Shown piece after piece: positions 13,723-22,833 of a DNA stretch of 49,089 nucleotides. Below the pieces are notes generated by a model, which did no database searches, was not told where the DNA came from, and saw only the letters and a list, made by a program, of their open reading frames with translations. Position 1 is the first letter of the stretch. Each line of letters begins with the position of its first letter. The DNA comes from Verrucomicrobiia bacterium (GTDB lineage Bacteria > Verrucomicrobiota > Verrucomicrobiia > Limisphaerales > UBA11358): contig JARLJW010000079.1 in the NCBI GenBank assembly GCA_031290985.1, positions 1-49,089 of the forward strand. Direction: 5' to 3'. The position numbers and the translations under genes are program-made.

Positions 13723-14475
13723 ATGAAAAAACCAATTGCTACAATCGTTTTGGCCGCCGGAATCATGGCCGCCTTTGCTGAAACCAGCACCAATACCGGT
13801 GCCAAGGGGACGGTCTCGCAGGACAAGAAATATCCGTGGGAAAGCCGCGCCTCCGCCGGACTCACGCTCACGCAGGGGAACAGCGACTCATTGATGGTCA
13901 CAGCGGCCTTGGTGACGCAACGCAAGGCGCCGAGTAACGAATACTCGTTTGGCATGGACGGCACTTACGGCAAAAACAACTCGGTAAAGAATGCGGAAAC
14001 GTTCCATGTCTTTGGCCAATATAACCATCTGTTCAACGAGCGGATTTTTGATTATATACGGGGTGATTATCTGCACGATGGCATTGCTCATTTGAGTTAC
14101 CGCGTTACCTTGAGCCCCGGTGTTGGCTATTATTTAATCAAGGAAACGAACACAACGTTCGCCGTTGAAGCCGGTCCTGGCGTGACTTTTCGCAGTCTGG
14201 GCGGTGACCACCAAATGTTTGCGACTTTGCGCTTTGCCGAGCGGTTTGAGCACAAGTTCGCCACCGGTGCGCGGGTTTGGGAGTCATTGGAGTGGCTGCC
14301 TGAAGTAGACAAGTGGAATAATGACACCCTCAACCTTGAAATGGGTGCCGAAGCCGCCCTCTCCAAGAACTTGGGCCTGCAAATTGTGTTATATGACACG
14401 TACAACACCGAGCCGGCGAACGGCCTCAGGCGAGATGATCTAAAGCTGGTCAGCGGCATCACCTATAAATTCTAA
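13723..14475 (+). CDS. DUF481 outer-membrane protein
   Basis: A 250-residue secreted beta-rich protein of the DUF481 (YdiY-like) family. It has a signal peptide (MKKPIATIVLAAGIMAAFA), the WESRASAGLTLTQGNSDS start of the domain, and alternating hydrophobic strands ending in the aromatic terminal residue F (SGITYKF), as expected for a beta-barrel inserted by the BAM machinery. The ATG at 13723 was chosen because it places the signal peptide at the N-terminus; an upstream in-frame ATG adds only five residues. It follows gyrA by 41 bp on the same strand but is functionally unrelated. It converges on pdxH with a single base between stops. Confidence 0.85.
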   Translation: MKKPIATIVLAAGIMAAFAETSTNTGAKGTVSQDKKYPWESRASAGLTLTQGNSDSLMVTAALVTQRKAPSNEYSFGMDGTYGKNNSVKNAETFHVFGQYNHLFNERIFDYIRGDYLHDGIAHLSYRVTLSPGVGYYLIKETNTTFAVEAGPGVTFRSLGGDHQMFATLRFAERFEHKFATGARVWESLEWLPEVDKWNNDTLNLEMGAEAALSKNLGLQIVLYDTYNTEPANGLRRDDLKLVSGITYKF

Positions 14476-14476
14476 A

Positions 14477-15181
14477 TCAAGGTGACAACCGTTCAATCTT
14501 CCACGAGTCGTCTGCCTGCCGGATATAGCTGAAGCGGTCGTGCAGGCGGCTTGGGCGGCCTTGCCAGAATTCGATCCGCTCTGGTCGCAAAATAAATCCA
14601 CCCCAGTTTGGGGGCAGGGGTACCTCGCCGGGAAATTTCTTTTCCAATTCGCTCCATTTTGCCTCCAAGGCCGCGCGATCAGCCACGACTTCACTCTGGG
14701 TGGAAGCCCAGGCGCCAATCTGGCTGCCTCGCGGGCGGGTCTTGAAATAGTGTTCCGATTCCGCCACGGGCAGTTTGGTGACCGTGCCGGCAACACAAAC
14801 CTGACGTTCCAGTTCCGACCAGAAAAAGGTCAACGCCGCGTTGGGGTTCTCCGCAAGTTCGCGCCCCTTGCGGCTGTCGTAGTTCGTGAAAAAGACGAAG
14901 CCGCGTTCGTCCAGGGTTTTCAGCAGCACGGTGCGGGTCGAAGGCCGGCCATCCTTGTCCACCGTTGCGAGCGTCATCGCATTGATGTCCGGCGGGCGAT
15001 GATTACAGATGGCGCTCCAAAGCTTGAAAAGCGCGATGCCAATTTTGCGCCAGCGGGACTGAGATTGTTCGCCGGCCGCGGTTTGAAACCACGATTCGAA
15101 CTGTGCAAACGGGCTGGGGTTCAACTGCGCCCGGTCAAGCGAGCCGTGCCGGTAATCTTCGCGGAAATCGGACAGGTTCAT
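14477..15181 (-). CDS. pdxH: Pyridoxamine 5'-phosphate oxidase
   Basis: FMN enzyme that oxidises PNP/PMP to pyridoxal 5'-phosphate, the cofactor used by GcvP. The 234-residue protein has the family landmarks [67 protein letters not shown] and RLHDRF. It carries an extra segment of roughly 15-20 residues (around 35-60, [18 protein letters not shown]) before NAMTLATVD compared with the E. coli enzyme. The preceding membrane-protein gene ends TGAAATG into this start, so the two are tightly coupled. Confidence 0.96.
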   Translation of the reverse strand: MNLSDFREDYRHGSLDRAQLNPSPFAQFESWFQTAAGEQSQSRWRKIGIALFKLWSAICNHRPPDINAMTLATVDKDGRPSTRTVLLKTLDERGFVFFTNYDSRKGRELAENPNAALTFFWSELERQVCVAGTVTKLPVAESEHYFKTRPRGSQIGAWASTQSEVVADRAALEAKWSELEKKFPGEVPLPPNWGGFILRPERIEFWQGRPSRLHDRFSYIRQADDSWKIERLSP

Positions 15182-15182
15182 T

Positions 15183-15740
15183 TCACATCGTGCGGAACGC
15201 GGTCAGGCCGAGAGCCAAGACGAAAAGGGCAAAGGTCAGCCGCAGGGCGCTGCCGATGCGGACGCGGTTTTCATTGGCCGTGGCAAAGCACAGCAGGTCG
15301 CGCAGCCGCCACGGGGTGATCGTAAACCAGATGCCGGCGATGATGAGGACATACGCCCAGGCTTGGATGACCAGCACGAACGGTGATTCACCAAGGTGCG
15401 GCCGGCCGGTGTCCACCATCAATTTTCCGAGCAGCAACAGCACGACCGCCAAGCCGCGCACGGCGAGAAAATCCTGGATGAAGATGCATGACAGCACGCC
15501 GACCGCCGCGAAGCCGGCAATCATGTATGGCTTGAAGACCGAGAAATCCGCGATGGGTTCGTTGTTCACATTCCACACGAACCATCCCGTGCCGAGCAGC
15601 ATGAGCATGACCCCGGCGCCAAAGTTGCGCGGGAATTTTTTGACGGCGTCCGCAAACTTGGCTGGCCGGGCCAGGCCATAAACCTGGGGCAACGCCATGC
15701 CGACACCGAGCAAAATGGACAACAACGACAGCTTCATCAT
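15183..15740 (-). CDS. Multi-pass membrane protein, unknown function
   Basis: A 185-residue hydrophobic protein with about five predicted transmembrane segments (residues about 5-20, 42-58, 70-90, 95-110, 125-145 and a last one near 165-182). I recognise no family. Its stop is one base from the pdxH start, indicating an operon with pdxH downstream. The first residue could be either of two adjacent methionines. Confidence 0.7.
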   Translation of the reverse strand: MMKLSLLSILLGVGMALPQVYGLARPAKFADAVKKFPRNFGAGVMLMLLGTGWFVWNVNNEPIADFSVFKPYMIAGFAAVGVLSCIFIQDFLAVRGLAVVLLLLGKLMVDTGRPHLGESPFVLVIQAWAYVLIIAGIWFTITPWRLRDLLCFATANENRVRIGSALRLTFALFVLALGLTAFRTM

Positions 15741-15792
15741 ATGAAATTAAACCACGAATTCACCGGAATAGACACGAAGAAATTGCATCCGT

Positions 15793-16731
15793 TCATTTGC
15801 CCGATTCCCCCAGCGTTCTCAATGGCCGGTCGGTGACGATCCAGACGAAACCGTGCTGTGCCGACAGGTTCCGGGCCATCGTCTGGCATTCCGGGCAGCG
15901 GGCATATTCCACATCCAGCACCGGTTTGTGGGCGGAGGTCAACGGCGCAAGGCATTCCAGGACGTACTTTGTGTCGGCCGGTTTTTGGAGTTTGTCGCCG
16001 TTGGTGAACAGATCCTCGACCCCGACGGCGTCCACGGTCGAAAGAAAATCCGCGTGCGCCAATAGTTGCGTTCCGTTCTGGGGAATAATGAGGGCGGTGG
16101 CGTTGGATGAGCGGGCGCGGGCGGCAACTGCTTTCACCCAATCCACCATGTCGCGTCGGTAGCTTTGTTTTGACTCGGGATTGACGCGGTCGTCTGCGAA
16201 ACCTTTCCCATCCTGCTCGAAGGTTTCAAAGCCGTCCACGATGTCGAGATACACGCCGTCAAAGCCGGCGGCCATGATCCTGTCCACCTCGGTGAGAATG
16301 ATTTGCTGCCAGCCGGGCTGCCAGTATTTGACGCGGTAGTTGCCTTTCCATTCGGGATTTTGCGCAAGCAACCAGGCCGGCGCACCGGCGTCAGGTTTAC
16401 CATCGTGATCGGCGTCCCATTTCGGATTCCAATAAGCCCGATAGTCTTCGGCCTCACCGATGGAAAGATAGGCGATGACCTTGCGCCCAGGGCGGCCAGC
16501 CCGGATGGCGGCGAGGTCGGCGACGGACCACGGCTCATCGCTGCTGTAATGGGCGTCGAGCACAATCCAGTCACGTCCGCAGGCTGCGAGCTTGGCAACG
16601 GCCTTGGCCTTGGAATTGGCCAGAGAATCCGCTTGGAGCAGGTAAGCGAAAGATCCGGGTGATGGCTGCGCGCGGGAAATTAAACTGCCCAAGGCAAGCA
16701 AGAGGGTTAGCAGCAGCAATTTCACAAGCAA
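15793..16731 (-). CDS. Secreted GH114-like (TM1410-type) glycosidase
   Basis: A 312-residue exported protein with a signal peptide (first about 22 residues) and a TIM-barrel of the endo-alpha-1,4-polygalactosaminidase/TM1410 type. Recognisable segments are FAYLLQAD, VIAYLSIGEAEDYR, WLLAQNPEWKGNYRVKYWQPGW, GFDGVYLDIVDGFE and a late ECLAPLTSAHKPVLDVEYA. Likely acts on an extracytoplasmic polysaccharide, but the substrate is unknown. miaB ends 13 bp upstream on the same strand. Confidence 0.78.
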   Translation of the reverse strand: MLVKLLLLTLLLALGSLISRAQPSPGSFAYLLQADSLANSKAKAVAKLAACGRDWIVLDAHYSSDEPWSVADLAAIRAGRPGRKVIAYLSIGEAEDYRAYWNPKWDADHDGKPDAGAPAWLLAQNPEWKGNYRVKYWQPGWQQIILTEVDRIMAAGFDGVYLDIVDGFETFEQDGKGFADDRVNPESKQSYRRDMVDWVKAVAARARSSNATALIIPQNGTQLLAHADFLSTVDAVGVEDLFTNGDKLQKPADTKYVLECLAPLTSAHKPVLDVEYARCPECQTMARNLSAQHGFVWIVTDRPLRTLGESGK

Positions 16732-16744
16732 TAACGGTCTGATC

Positions 16745-18097
16745 TTACAAATTCACAATCGCCGGGTCCCCATAAAGGGTAAACGAGCCGGTGCGGGTGA
16801 CCTTCACATCCATAAGCTGCCCCTGATGGCGCGCGCTGCCGTCGAACAGGACAATCCGGTTGCAGCGGGTGCGCCCGGTGTAGCGCGCCGCGTTTTTCTT
16901 GCTGGGGCCTTCGACGAGGATCTGCACCTGCCGGCCGATGAACGCATCATATTTGCGTTTGCCAATCTCGTTCACGGTTTCAAGCAGGCGGTGATTGCGC
17001 TCTTCGCGGATCTCCTGCGGCACCTGGTCGGGCATTTCGGCGGCGGGCGTGTCGCGCCGGGACGAATATTTAAAGATGAAGGCGTTGTCGAACTCCACCT
17101 CCCGGCACAGCGAAAGCGTCTGTTCGAAATCTTCCTCGGTCTCGCCGGGAAAGCCGACGATGATGTCCGTGGTGATGCCAATGTCTGGCCTGGCCTCTCG
17201 CAGTTTGTGGATGATGCCGAGGAATCTTTCCCGCGTATAGCCGCGGTGCATGAGTTTGAGCAGGCGGTCGCTGCCGCTTTGCAGCGGGATGTGCGCGCTC
17301 TCGGCGAGCTTGGGCAGCCGCGCGTAAGCTTCGACCAGGTCATCGCCGTAGCCTTTCGGATGCGGCGAGGTGAAGCGGATGCGCTCGAGCCCGTCAATCT
17401 CATGAACGGCTTCAAGGAGCTGGACGAAGGCGGATTTGCCATCGAGCAGCGGAATGTCACGTTTGCCGTAGCTGGTGACGATCTGGCCGAGCAAAGTGAT
17501 TTCCTTTACGCCGCCCGCAACCAGTTCACGGCACTCGGCAACGATGTCGGGAATGGTCCGGCTGCGTTCTTCGCCGCGAGTATACGGCACGATGCAAAAG
17601 GTGCAGTATTGGTTGCAGCCCTGCATGATGCTGACGAAAGCGCTGACGGATTTTTTGGCGCTGCCGTTGAGCAGATGCTCGCGGATGGTTGACTCGCTTT
17701 TGGCCTCGGCCTCCACATCCACAATCTTCTTGGTGCGGCCGGAAAGCAAATCGTCGAGATATTCCGCCGCGCGATGGAATTTTTGGGTGCCAAGCACCAG
17801 ATCAACGTCTGGCAGCCGGTCGATGAGTTCCTTCCCTCGGCTCTGCGCCATGCAGCCGATGAAGCCTACGATCTGCTCGCGCTTCTCGCCCCGGGCGGTG
17901 CCGATGAGATTCTTCATCTTGTTGATGGCCTTCTGCTCGGCGAGGTCGCGCACACTGCAGGTGTTCAGCAACACCACGTCGGCAACGGACTCAGACCGCG
18001 CCAGCGAATAGCCCTTGGCAACGAGTTGCGCGGCAACCGCCTCGCTATCGCGCTCGTTCATCTGGCACCCGTAAGTTTTTATGAAAACGCTCGGCAT
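16745..18097 (-). CDS. miaB: tRNA-2-methylthio-N6-isopentenyladenosine synthase MiaB
   Basis: Radical SAM methylthiotransferase that modifies i6A37 of tRNAs reading UNN codons. The 450-residue protein has the N-terminal UPF0004 domain with three cluster cysteines (YGCQMNERDSE, LNTCSVRD, IGCMAQ), the radical SAM motif CNQYCTFCIVPYTRGEERSR, and a C-terminal TRAM domain. MiaB is favoured over RimO and MtaB by the YGCQMNE and RGEERSR signatures and length. The GH114-like gene is immediately downstream. Confidence 0.95.
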   Translation of the reverse strand: MPSVFIKTYGCQMNERDSEAVAAQLVAKGYSLARSESVADVVLLNTCSVRDLAEQKAINKMKNLIGTARGEKREQIVGFIGCMAQSRGKELIDRLPDVDLVLGTQKFHRAAEYLDDLLSGRTKKIVDVEAEAKSESTIREHLLNGSAKKSVSAFVSIMQGCNQYCTFCIVPYTRGEERSRTIPDIVAECRELVAGGVKEITLLGQIVTSYGKRDIPLLDGKSAFVQLLEAVHEIDGLERIRFTSPHPKGYGDDLVEAYARLPKLAESAHIPLQSGSDRLLKLMHRGYTRERFLGIIHKLREARPDIGITTDIIVGFPGETEEDFEQTLSLCREVEFDNAFIFKYSSRRDTPAAEMPDQVPQEIREERNHRLLETVNEIGKRKYDAFIGRQVQILVEGPSKKNAARYTGRTRCNRIVLFDGSARHQGQLMDVKVTRTGSFTLYGDPAIVNL

Positions 18098-18267
18098 GGT
18101 TTCGAACGGATAACATAATTCATCTATGACGACTTGGAAAGAAGGCAGTGCGGCGGGCAGGATTAGAAATATATAAAAAAAGGGCTGGCAATTTAAGCAG
18201 GGCAGGGCTTAATTGACCTTGGTCATGAGAGTTGCAATCCCAGTTCACAGACCGTCAACCTTCAACC

Positions 18268-18273
18268 AGGAGG
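18268..18273 (+). promoter_or_regulatory. Shine-Dalgarno site of DUF465 gene
   Basis: AGGAGG lies 7 bases upstream of the ATG at 18281. It is an unusually clear SD for this window, in which most genes have weak or no SD, and fixes the start of the small gene. Confidence 0.8.
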
Positions 18274-18280
18274 ACTTCCA

Positions 18281-18535
18281 ATGGACTTGCATCACCCGTT
18301 CGTAAAGGAATTCCCGCAACACCGCGAAACCATCCGGTCGCTCAAGCTGGCCGACCCCAAATTTCGCGCGATGTTTGAGGAATACCACAAGCTGGACGAC
18401 GAAATCTGCCGCATCGAGGAGGACATCGAATATGCCACCGACCAGCAGATTGATGAACTCAAATTTAAGCGGGCCAAGCTCAAGGATGAGCTTTATGCCG
18501 CCACGAAGAAACACGCGGCCGCGGCCGGCCGCTGA
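18281..18535 (+). CDS. DUF465 (YdcH-like) small coiled-coil protein
   Basis: An 84-residue helical protein of the YdcH/DUF465 family, recognisable from HPFVKEFPQHRETIRSLK, then F-x-x-x-x-x-E-Y-x-x-L-D-x-E-I, and the charged LKFKRAKLKDELY helix. The cellular function of this family is not established. It stands alone between the divergent miaB and convergent EF-G-like genes. Confidence 0.88.
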   Translation: MDLHHPFVKEFPQHRETIRSLKLADPKFRAMFEEYHKLDDEICRIEEDIEYATDQQIDELKFKRAKLKDELYAATKKHAAAAGR

Positions 18536-18556
18536 TCCGGGCTGACTTGTTCCTAG

Positions 18557-20647
18557 TCAGTGCAATACGTGGTTGGCTTTCCGTTTTGCGGCCTCGGCGA
18601 TCACTTTTTCCGCGGCGTCAGGTGGCATTTCTTCATAGTGGCTGAATGCCTCGGTATGGACGCCCGCCCCGCCGGTCAGGGAACGGAGCGAGCTTGAATA
18701 GTGATATAGTTCCGCGGTTGGCACGCTGGCCTTGATGACTTGGAACGCGCCTTCCGCTTCAATGCCGAGAATTTTTCCACGCCGTGACGAGAGATCGCCC
18801 ATGACCTTGCCCATGAAAGACTCCGGCACGCGGATTTCAACCGTCTCAATCGGCTCCAGCAAAACCGGCTTGGCGGTGGCAAAAGCCTCCTTAAAAGCGA
18901 AATAACCGGCGATCTGGAAGGCGATGTCCTTCGAGTCGACCGGGTGCATCTTGCCATCGTAGAAATCAATTTTAACATCGGTCACGCGGCAGCCGGCGAG
19001 AACCCCCTCGGTGCAGACCTGGGCCACGCCTTTTTCGACGGACGGCACAAAATTGCGATCGACATTCTGCCCGATGAGCGACTGGGTGAACTCCACGCCG
19101 CTGTCGCGCGGTCGGGGCTCGACGCGCATCCAGACCTCGGCGAACTGGCCGGCACCGCCGGTCTGCTTTTTGTGACGGTATTTTGACTCGCCCTTGTCCT
19201 TGATGGTCTCGCGATATTTCACGCGCGGTTCGGCTAGGTCAACGTGGACGTTATGCCGGCGGCGCAAACGGTCGGCGACCACCTCCAAATGCAACTCGCC
19301 TTGCGCGGAGATGATGGTCTGATGCAGTTCGCCGTCCACATAATAAATAAACGTCGGATCTTCCTCATGGAGGGCGGTCAGGCCGGTCGCAATCTTGTCT
19401 TCCTCGCCTTTCACCCCGCCGACCAGCGCAGCGTGAATATTCGGTTTGGGATAAACCACACGAGGCAACGTGACGGGATGCTTGGGCGAGCAAAGCGTGT
19501 TGCCGGTATGGGTGTCCCTAAGCTTTACCACCGCGCCGATGTCACCCGCGCCCAGGGAATGGACGGGCTCGCGCATTTGGCCGTTGAGCAGGAATATCTG
19601 GCCCACGCGCTCGGTGATCTTGCGGTCGCTATTGAACAGGTCCGCGCCGGTCGTCACGGTGCCGGAATAAACGCGGAAAAATGACAGTTCGCCGAAGTGC
19701 GCCTCGGACATGGTCTTAAAAACATAGGCCACGGTTTCACCGCTGTCGAGGATGACACTGGTTTCATGGCCATCGGCATTAATGGCCTGGACGTTCTTGC
19801 GATCCACCGGCGAGGAGCCGTATTTGGCGATGAAGTCCATGAGGCGCGCGACGCCGATGTTCTTCTCCGCCGAGACCGCAAAGAGGGGGATGAACAGTTC
19901 CTTTTGCACCGCCGCATGGATGCCGGCGCGAAATTCTTCTTCTGACAGCGTGCCGTGCTCAAAGTATTTGTTCATCAGGGTGTCGTCCGATTCGGCGATA
20001 TGTTCGATGAGTTCGCGGTGCAGCTCCTTGGCTTTGTCCGCCCAGGCACCGGCGGCGGGTTCCTCGGTGTATTTGCCGGAGCCGTCGGTGGCGTAGGTGA
20101 CAATTTCATTCCGCAGCACGTCCAGCGTGCGGTTGAAGCCGGGACCGGCATTCACCGGCACGCTCAAAGGGAAGACGTGCCGACCAAAATGCTCCTGCGC
20201 TGATTTCAGCACGGCGTCGAAATCCACGCTCTCCCGGTCCAGCGCGTTGACGACAATCATTTTCGGGATGCCGTAATGGGTTGCATAATTCCAGACGCGG
20301 TCGGTGCCGACGCCAAGTCCATGGTGGGCATGGACGACAACCAGCGCGAAATCACCGACGCGCAAGGCGCCAAGACCCTCGCTGATGAAGTCGAGATAGC
20401 CAGGGGTGTCGATCAGGTTGAACTTTTTCCCCGCCCAGCCGGCGTGCATCAGCGTGGCGGAGACGGAAATTTGCCGCTGCTTTTCGCTGACATGATAATC
20501 GGACACGGTCGAGCCGTCGGCGATGCGTCCCATGCGCGTGATGACACCCGCGCAGAGAAGCATCGCCTCGCTCAACAGGGTTTTCCCGGACGAGGCATGG
20601 CCGACAATGGCGAAGTTCCGGATATCGGCGGGTGGGTAAGTTTTCAT
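18557..20647 (-). CDS. EF-G-like translational GTPase
   Basis: A 696-residue five-domain translation factor of the second EF-G type (FusA2/EF-G-like). The P-loop is GHASSGKT (residues 16-23), G3 is DTPGYLDF, and G4 is NALD instead of the usual NKMD/NKLD. Domain IV/V segments KQTGGAGQFAEVWMRVEPR, SRRGKILGIE and FSHYEEMPP are present. It is not the canonical fusA gene: no str-operon neighbours and several diagnostic motifs diverge. The start at MKTYPPADIRNFAIVGH fits the family. It diverges from the PAS/PP2C gene across 161 bp. Confidence 0.88.
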   Translation of the reverse strand: MKTYPPADIRNFAIVGHASSGKTLLSEAMLLCAGVITRMGRIADGSTVSDYHVSEKQRQISVSATLMHAGWAGKKFNLIDTPGYLDFISEGLGALRVGDFALVVVHAHHGLGVGTDRVWNYATHYGIPKMIVVNALDRESVDFDAVLKSAQEHFGRHVFPLSVPVNAGPGFNRTLDVLRNEIVTYATDGSGKYTEEPAAGAWADKAKELHRELIEHIAESDDTLMNKYFEHGTLSEEEFRAGIHAAVQKELFIPLFAVSAEKNIGVARLMDFIAKYGSSPVDRKNVQAINADGHETSVILDSGETVAYVFKTMSEAHFGELSFFRVYSGTVTTGADLFNSDRKITERVGQIFLLNGQMREPVHSLGAGDIGAVVKLRDTHTGNTLCSPKHPVTLPRVVYPKPNIHAALVGGVKGEEDKIATGLTALHEEDPTFIYYVDGELHQTIISAQGELHLEVVADRLRRRHNVHVDLAEPRVKYRETIKDKGESKYRHKKQTGGAGQFAEVWMRVEPRPRDSGVEFTQSLIGQNVDRNFVPSVEKGVAQVCTEGVLAGCRVTDVKIDFYDGKMHPVDSKDIAFQIAGYFAFKEAFATAKPVLLEPIETVEIRVPESFMGKVMGDLSSRRGKILGIEAEGAFQVIKASVPTAELYHYSSSLRSLTGGAGVHTEAFSHYEEMPPDAAEKVIAEAAKRKANHVLH

Positions 20648-20808
20648 AAGCTGGTGTTACATAGGTTCAATGTTTTCCAAGCAGGCTTTATGACTGGGTG
20701 CATTTCAAACCCAATCATCCACCAATGGCAAGACCAAATTTTCGGGCGGCCGGTGCAACACACTTGCGGGCCGCCGCCGAACCTGTATTTTCAACTACCG
20801 GAGCGCGC

Positions 20809-22455
20809 ATGGAAGACGAGTTGCAAAGCGGACCACTCAAGATACTGCTGATCAGCGGCGATGAAGAAATTTCACGCCGCGTCGGGGAATTGTTGTCCAA
20901 CGCGGCCAACGTCGAGGCCGTAACCATGGAGCCGACCGCCGATGCGGGGCTGGCGATGCTGGCGACCAACATTTTTCACGTGGTGCTGTTCGAGGTCGCG
21001 CAGGCCAATGCCGCCGCCCTGTTTCAGATCACCCTGCTGACGACCCGGGCGGCGCGCCTGCCCGTGCTGGTGATCGGACCGGATGGGGATGAAACCTTCA
21101 TGGCCGAGGCCATCTATAGCGGAGCCCAGGAATATCTCGACCGCAACCGGCTGGAAGGCCCGACGCTGCGGCATGCGATCAACTGTTCGATTGCGCGTTA
21201 TCAAGAGCGGCTCGCGCTCATGGACGAAAAGGAAAATTACTACAGCGTCTTCGATCATCTGGTCGAGGGCATCTTCCGCACGACGGTGGACGGGCATTAT
21301 CTGATGGCGAACGTGGCCCTGGCGCGGATCTACGGTTATGATTCGCCGGTGGAACTGATGGCGAACATCAAGGACATCGCCGGGCGGCTTTATGTGGACA
21401 CCGGCCGCCGGGAGGAATTCGTCCGGCTCATGCAGGAGAGCGACACCTTGAGCGGCTTCGAGTCGCGCATCTACCGCAAGGACGGCAGCATCATCTGGAT
21501 CGCGGAAAACTGCCGCGCCGTCCGCGACGGGCAGGGGAGGCTGCTGTATTACGAGGGCACCGTGGAGGACATCACGGAACGTAAGCATGCCGAGGACCAG
21601 ATCCGCCGCGCCACCGCCGAGCTTTCGCGCAGCCGCGAGGATCTGCGCACAAAAAATTCGCTCATGGAGGAAAACCTCCGCACCGCGCGGGAGATCCAAC
21701 TCACGATGCTGCCGCAGCAGTATCCGGTTTTCCCGCCGCAGGCCACGCCGGAGCAGAGCGCGTTTCAATTCGTCCACCGTTACGAACCGGCGGAATCCGT
21801 CAGCGGCGACTTCTTCAGCGTGAGCGCCATCTCCGAGACCGAGGTGGGCGTGTTCATCTGCGATGTGACTGGTCACGGTGTCCGGGCGGCGCTCGTCACC
21901 GCCATGATCCGCGCGCTGTCCGAGGAATTGAAGCCGCTGGCGCGCGACCCGGGGAATTTCCTGCGCAAACTGAACTTCGACCTGTGCAGCATCCTCAAAA
22001 ACACCGGCTCGCCGATGCTGACCACGGCGTTTTATGTGGTGGCGGATTACAGCTCCGGCATCTTGCGTTTTGCAAACGCCGGCCATCCCAAGCCACTGCT
22101 CATCCGCCGTTACAGCAACCGGGTCGAGGCGCTGGCCAACTCCAATGGCCGGGGCCAGCCGGCGCTCGGTCTCTTCGATGACCCGCCGTATGTGACCAGC
22201 GAGACCACCATCACGCCCGGTGATTTCCTGATGCTGTTCACCGACGGCCTTTACGAGGTGCAGGGGCAAAACGAGGAGCTTTATTCCCAGGAACGTCTCG
22301 TCCTTGATGTGAAAAATCTCCTGCAGCATCCGCCCGGAATCCTCTTTGACGAACTGCTGCAAGTCATCCGTACGTTTGCTGTGAACGGCGAATTCGATGA
22401 CGACGTCTGCCTCGTGGGCATGGATTTCGTCGGCCTGCCGGACCTAAAACCGTAA
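20809..22455 (+). CDS. PAS-PP2C (SpoIIE-type) phosphatase with pseudo-receiver
   Basis: A 548-residue cytoplasmic signalling protein. Residues about 10-130 form a response-regulator-like domain that lacks the phospho-acceptor: the position expected in VVLFEVAQ is Glu rather than Asp, and the usual conserved Lys near GAQEYLDRNRL is missing. A PAS domain follows (about 140-260, ending in GTVEDITERKHAE), then a short coiled coil and a SpoIIE/RsbU-type PP2C phosphatase domain (SGDFFSVSAISETEVGVFICDVTGHGVRAAL, FANAGHPKPLLIRR, LFTDGLYE, DDDVCLVGMD). Such proteins control anti-sigma or anti-anti-sigma partner switching. The ATG at 20809 has GGAG five bases upstream and was preferred to two in-frame ATGs farther upstream. 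Confidence 0.88.
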   Translation: MEDELQSGPLKILLISGDEEISRRVGELLSNAANVEAVTMEPTADAGLAMLATNIFHVVLFEVAQANAAALFQITLLTTRAARLPVLVIGPDGDETFMAEAIYSGAQEYLDRNRLEGPTLRHAINCSIARYQERLALMDEKENYYSVFDHLVEGIFRTTVDGHYLMANVALARIYGYDSPVELMANIKDIAGRLYVDTGRREEFVRLMQESDTLSGFESRIYRKDGSIIWIAENCRAVRDGQGRLLYYEGTVEDITERKHAEDQIRRATAELSRSREDLRTKNSLMEENLRTAREIQLTMLPQQYPVFPPQATPEQSAFQFVHRYEPAESVSGDFFSVSAISETEVGVFICDVTGHGVRAALVTAMIRALSEELKPLARDPGNFLRKLNFDLCSILKNTGSPMLTTAFYVVADYSSGILRFANAGHPKPLLIRRYSNRVEALANSNGRGQPALGLFDDPPYVTSETTITPGDFLMLFTDGLYEVQGQNEELYSQERLVLDVKNLLQHPPGILFDELLQVIRTFAVNGEFDDDVCLVGMDFVGLPDLKP

Positions 22456-22789
22456 CGGCAGCAGGCACTGCCAGTCGCCTGTCATTCGCCCGGCATCTGC
22501 ATCCTTTCCCGATCGGACCGCAGCGCGGGCAAATTTCTTCTCACCGGATCAGTCAAACCAACGGCCACGGTTTCCTTCTGCGTCACCGGCGATCTGGCGG
22601 CGACATCATCCGGCGCGTCAATGAGGTCATGTTTCACCGACACCCCGCGATGCTTTTCAACCCCCCCTTGTTCCGGTCATCAATCCATCCGCAATGACGA
22701 GGCAATGGCCTGGTTTTTATGCCGCCCAACCCGGTTCGACAAGGTGAAAGTTTTTCCACCTGCCGCTTGCCGGGATAAAATGGGAAATA
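22456..22789. other. Intergenic region, no gene seen
   Basis: Between the stops of the PP2C gene and typA (convergent). Apart from the typA terminator at its right edge I see no conserved ORF, RNA or repeat. Confidence 0.6.
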
Positions 22790-22820
22790 AAAAATCCCCT
22801 CCTGTGAGAAGGGGATTTTT
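22790..22820 (-). terminator. Rho-independent terminator of typA
   Basis: An 11-bp perfect stem (22790-22800 with 22810-22820, arm AGGGGATTTTT on the plus strand) and a 9-base loop, followed on the minus strand by a T-rich tract. It begins 14 bases after the typA stop. The A/T-flanked stem would also work for the convergent PP2C transcript. Confidence 0.88.
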
Positions 22821-22833
22821 GAAAGGGCGGATT

